This document shows, in pieces, positions 13,182 to 15,601 of a stretch of 15,601 bases of DNA. The stretch is from an uncultured beta proteobacterium (lineage in GTDB: Bacteria; Pseudomonadota; Gammaproteobacteria; Burkholderiales; Rhodocyclaceae). The stretch covers positions 1 to 15,601 of the forward strand of contig CAIZKA010000271.1 of the NCBI GenBank assembly GCA_903933395.1, read 5' to 3'. Under the pieces are notes generated by a model. That model was not told where the DNA came from and made no database searches. It saw only the letters and a program-made list of their open reading frames with translations. The position numbers and the translations under genes are program-made. Position 1 is the stretch's first letter. Each line of letters opens with the position of its first letter.

Positions 13182-14780
13182 ATGCTCCGACGTGAAAAAA
13201 TGGCGGCCGTCGATACGGCCTGGCTGAGAATGGACCGCCCGACCAATCTGATGATGATTGTCGGCGTCATGGTGTTCAATCAGCGGATCGACTTCAAGCG
13301 CTTGCGCAATACCATCGAAGCACGTCTGGTCGGGCGCTACCGGCGCTTTCGCCAATGTGCCGTGCAGGAGGTTTCCGGCGCCTTCTGGCAGGACGATCCG
13401 GATTTCGATATCGACGCCCACCTCAAGCGCCGCGCCCTCCCCGGCAAGGCCGGCAAGAAGGAGTTGCAGGCGCTGGCCAGCGAACTTGCGGTGCAACCGC
13501 TCAATCCCGGCAAGCCGCTGTGGCGCTTCGACCTGATCGAGGATTACGAGGGCGGCTCGGCGATCGTGGTGCGCATCCATCACAGCATCGCCGACGGCAT
13601 TGCGCTGGTGGGTGTCATCCTTTCGCTGACCGATCTTTCGCCGCACGCACCCGCGCAAAAGCACGTTGCCCCGGAAACGGATGAAACGGACGCCGACGAA
13701 GTCCCTGCCGGCCTGCTGGAAACCGTGGTCGAAACGCTTGCCTCGGCCCTCAGCATGGGTTCCGAACTGGGCGGCAAGGCGCTCGATCTGGCATCGGACC
13801 CGGATCGCATGTCCACGCTGGGACGGCACGGCATCGGTCTGCTAACCGAACTCGCCAAGCTGCTGGCCATGCCGCCGGACTCGCCCACCAGCCTGAAGGG
13901 CAAGACCGGCACGGTCAAGCGCGTCGCATGGTCGGACCCGATCCCGCTCCCCGAGGTGAAAGCGCTGGGCAAGGCGCTCGGCTGTTCGGTCAACGACATC
14001 CTGCTGTCCGCCGTGGCCGGCGCGCTGCGCGCCTATTTCCTGCAGAAGGGCGAAACCGTGCGCGATGTGGAAGTGCGCGCCATGATCCCGGTCAATCTGC
14101 GCACGGCCCGGGACGAGGGAACGCTGGGCAACCGCTTCGGCCTCGGCACGCTGTCGCTGCCGCTGCATGACGGCAATCCCTTCGCGCGGCTGTTCACGGT
14201 GCGAAGCCGCATGAACGAACTCAAGGGCTCGTATCAACCGCCGCTGACGCTCGGCATCCTGGCCGCCGTCGGCCTCGCGCCGAAGATCATCCAGCAGCAG
14301 TTTCTCGATATCCTCGCCGCCAAGGCCAGCACCGTGATGACCAACGTGCCCGGACCGAAGCAGCCGCTGTATCTGGCCGGGTCGCGCCTCGATCAGTGCA
14401 TGTTCTGGGTGCCGCAGTCGGGCGACATCGGCATCGGCGTCTCGATCCTGAGCTACAACGACAACGTCCAGTTCAGCCTCATCACCGACCGCCATTTCAT
14501 TCCGGATCCGGAAACCGTCGCGCCGCTGTTCGCTGCGGAGGTCGAGAAGATGATGCTGGCGCTGCTGATGCTCGACTGGGAGCAGCCCTTCGACCCGGCG
14601 CAGGCCGAACAGCAACTGTTCGGCAAGGTACTGCCGCCGCCGCTGGTCGCCGCCGTGACGCCAAAACCGGCCCGGCGCAAGGCGACGAAACAACCGGTGG
14701 CACCTGCCGCCACGGAGCCAGCCCGAGAGTCGGCGCCGATGCCACGGCGAATCCCGAAGCGCGTCCGCAAGGCGGCGTAG
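13182..14780 (+). CDS. Wax-ester synthase/diacylglycerol acyltransferase (WS/DGAT)
   Basis: Transfers acyl groups from acyl-CoA to fatty alcohols or diacylglycerol, making storage wax esters or triacylglycerol. The catalytic HHxxxDG motif is His133-His134-Ser-Ile-Ala-Asp138-Gly139, almost the same position as in the Acinetobacter enzyme. Also present are PLNPGKPLWRFDLIEDY before it, the NDILLSAVAGALR helix, GNRFGLGTLSLPL, and TNVPGP in the C-terminal domain. The 532 residues exceed the usual 450-480 because of a basic Pro/Ala/Lys/Arg-rich tail (from about residue 485). ATG 13182 is used; ATG 13200 (MAAVDTAWLRMD) is an equally good start and neither has a strong ribosome site. Divergent from ACBP. 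Confidence 0.93.
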   Translation: MLRREKMAAVDTAWLRMDRPTNLMMIVGVMVFNQRIDFKRLRNTIEARLVGRYRRFRQCAVQEVSGAFWQDDPDFDIDAHLKRRALPGKAGKKELQALASELAVQPLNPGKPLWRFDLIEDYEGGSAIVVRIHHSIADGIALVGVILSLTDLSPHAPAQKHVAPETDETDADEVPAGLLETVVETLASALSMGSELGGKALDLASDPDRMSTLGRHGIGLLTELAKLLAMPPDSPTSLKGKTGTVKRVAWSDPIPLPEVKALGKALGCSVNDILLSAVAGALRAYFLQKGETVRDVEVRAMIPVNLRTARDEGTLGNRFGLGTLSLPLHDGNPFARLFTVRSRMNELKGSYQPPLTLGILAAVGLAPKIIQQQFLDILAAKASTVMTNVPGPKQPLYLAGSRLDQCMFWVPQSGDIGIGVSILSYNDNVQFSLITDRHFIPDPETVAPLFAAEVEKMMLALLMLDWEQPFDPAQAEQQLFGKVLPPPLVAAVTPKPARRKATKQPVAPAATEPARESAPMPRRIPKRVRKAA

Positions 14781-14803
14781 CACTTCATCGACCGGCCCGC
14801 ACC

Positions 14804-14870
14804 GTGATTCCGGCGCAGGCCGGAATCCAGTGGCACCTGCTTTCTGGACCCCGGCGTTCGCCGGGGTGAC
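14804..14870. repeat. REP-like double-hairpin element
   Basis: Two perfect hairpins: GATTCCGGC-GCAG-GCCGGAATC (14806-14827) and CCCCGGCG-TT-CGCCGGGG (14849-14866). A TCCAG/CTGGA pair (14826-14830/14844-14848) brackets the spacer, so the whole element can also fold as one structure. It fills the gap between the convergent WS/DGAT and TPR genes. The design, with GTGATTCCGGC at one end and GGGGTGAC at the other, resembles dispersed intergenic repeats of proteobacteria. It may act as a bidirectional terminator. Confidence 0.7.
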
Positions 14871-14878
14871 GAAGCGGG

Positions 14879-15601
14879 CTAGTCTTCGAGTTCGGACTTG
14901 GCGAGTTCCACGTCGAGCCGCTCCATGGCGTCGACCGGTGTCGCGGCCGCCGCTTTCCCGTAGAGCTTGACCGCTTCATCCATGCGGCTCTGGCCGAAGA
15001 GCATGACCAGTGCATTGGCATTCTCGATGCAGGCGATGGCTGAATCGGGCGCGAGTTTCAGCGCCGACGCAAAATGCTTCACCGCCACCTCCTTGCTTGC
15101 GCCGTAGGTCAGCTTGGCCACCATCGCGCCGACCTTGTCTACAACCTCGGCATGGTAGGCGCCGGATGCGCTAAAGGCCTCGGCGTGCTTCGGTTCGAGC
15201 TTCAGGGCTGCTTCCAGCGCCGCCTTGATCTTGCCGCCCAGCCCCTGTGTCAGGGCGCTGAGCACCGAGATGCCCTGACTGTAGCGGCCTAGTGCGTAGG
15301 CCTGAAAGTAGTACGCGTTGGCATTCTCCGGTTGCGCCTGCTGCAGTTTGTCGCAGCGCGCGGAAATTTCCTGAAACATCTCCAGCTTGCGTTTGTCGTC
15401 GTCTTCAAGGTAAGTGGCGTAAATCATGGCCGCCTTGTTGGCCGCGTTGTAGCCGTCGATGCCGGCCGCCAGCCCGGCTTCGCAGGCTTTGTGGAATTCA
15501 CCCTGATGATAGAGACGCCAGGCCTCCTGCACCGCGGCATCTGCGGGAAAGGGTTCGCAATCGCCGCGATGCAGGCGCTCCCAGTTCTTCTTCAGTGCGG
15601 C
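14879..15601 (-). CDS. TPR-repeat protein (5' end outside window)
   Basis: 240 visible residues, open to the right edge with no Met in the first 23 codons, so the start lies beyond the window; the sequence beginning AALKKNWERLHRGDCEPF suggests few residues are missing. It is helical with TPR-like units: EAWRLYHQGEFHKACEAGLAA, ANAYYFQAYALGRYSQGI, IKAALEAALKLEPKHAEAF, AVKHFASALKLAPDSAIACIENANALV and DEAVKLYGKAAAATP. The repeated ALKLxP ends are typical. No signal peptide, membrane span or catalytic motif is visible. TPR proteins serve as protein-interaction scaffolds; the partner is unknown. The WS/DGAT gene converges on it across the REP-like element. Confidence 0.8.
   Translation of the reverse strand, partial: AALKKNWERLHRGDCEPFPADAAVQEAWRLYHQGEFHKACEAGLAAGIDGYNAANKAAMIYATYLEDDDKRKLEMFQEISARCDKLQQAQPENANAYYFQAYALGRYSQGISVLSALTQGLGGKIKAALEAALKLEPKHAEAFSASGAYHAEVVDKVGAMVAKLTYGASKEVAVKHFASALKLAPDSAIACIENANALVMLFGQSRMDEAVKLYGKAAAATPVDAMERLDVELAKSELED

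Overview
The window is GC-rich, densely packed chromosomal DNA. The gene set is a periplasmic MsrB/MsrA pair, a COX15/CtaA-type haem A synthase, an ECF sigma factor with a zinc-type anti-sigma, a wax-ester synthase/DGAT, and a ScpB-type decarboxylase. With the base composition, this points to a betaproteobacterium, perhaps Rhodocyclales-like. That placement is inference from gene content, because no rRNA or other phylogenetic marker is present. I see no tRNA, rRNA, CRISPR array, prophage or insertion sequence.

Layout. 1-717: the end of a type II toxin-antitoxin operon (PIN toxin running off the left edge, Phd/YefM antitoxin, palindromic operator). 934-2764: an EamA-type transporter overlapping tail to tail with a haem A synthase homologue. 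2892-3588: a DUF4126 membrane protein with its own promoter, followed by a C-rich inverted repeat. 3684-6240: a minus-strand pair, methylmalonyl-CoA decarboxylase (ScpB-like) then malic enzyme. 6366-8065: a plus-strand pair, an ArsS-family radical SAM protein and an L-2-haloacid-dehalogenase-like HAD hydrolase. 8072-9037: a tightly coupled minus-strand operon of ECF sigma factor, ZAS-type anti-sigma and Cys-rich CWC protein. 9082-10323: divergent msrB-msrA behind a sigma-E-like promoter. 10530-12764: a large multidomain protein with a metallo-beta-lactamase fold and two cyclic-nucleotide-binding-like domains. 12847-14780: acyl-CoA-binding protein divergent from a wax-ester synthase/DGAT. 14804-14870: a REP-like double hairpin. 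14879-15601: a TPR protein running off the right edge.

How the genes fit together. The clearest functional unit is the redox-stress module at 8072-10323. The sigma factor and a soluble zinc anti-sigma face msrB-msrA across a 162-bp gap that carries a well-spaced ECF promoter pointing at msrB. This matches the known neisserial circuit in which an ECF factor controls msrAB, but here both halves sit side by side and a small eight-cysteine protein is added to the operon. The second unit is lipid storage: the acyl-CoA-binding protein and the acyl-CoA-using wax-ester/triacylglycerol synthase share a 77-bp divergent promoter region. The 744-residue MBL/cNBD protein is the least explained gene and the best candidate for undescribed signalling biochemistry.
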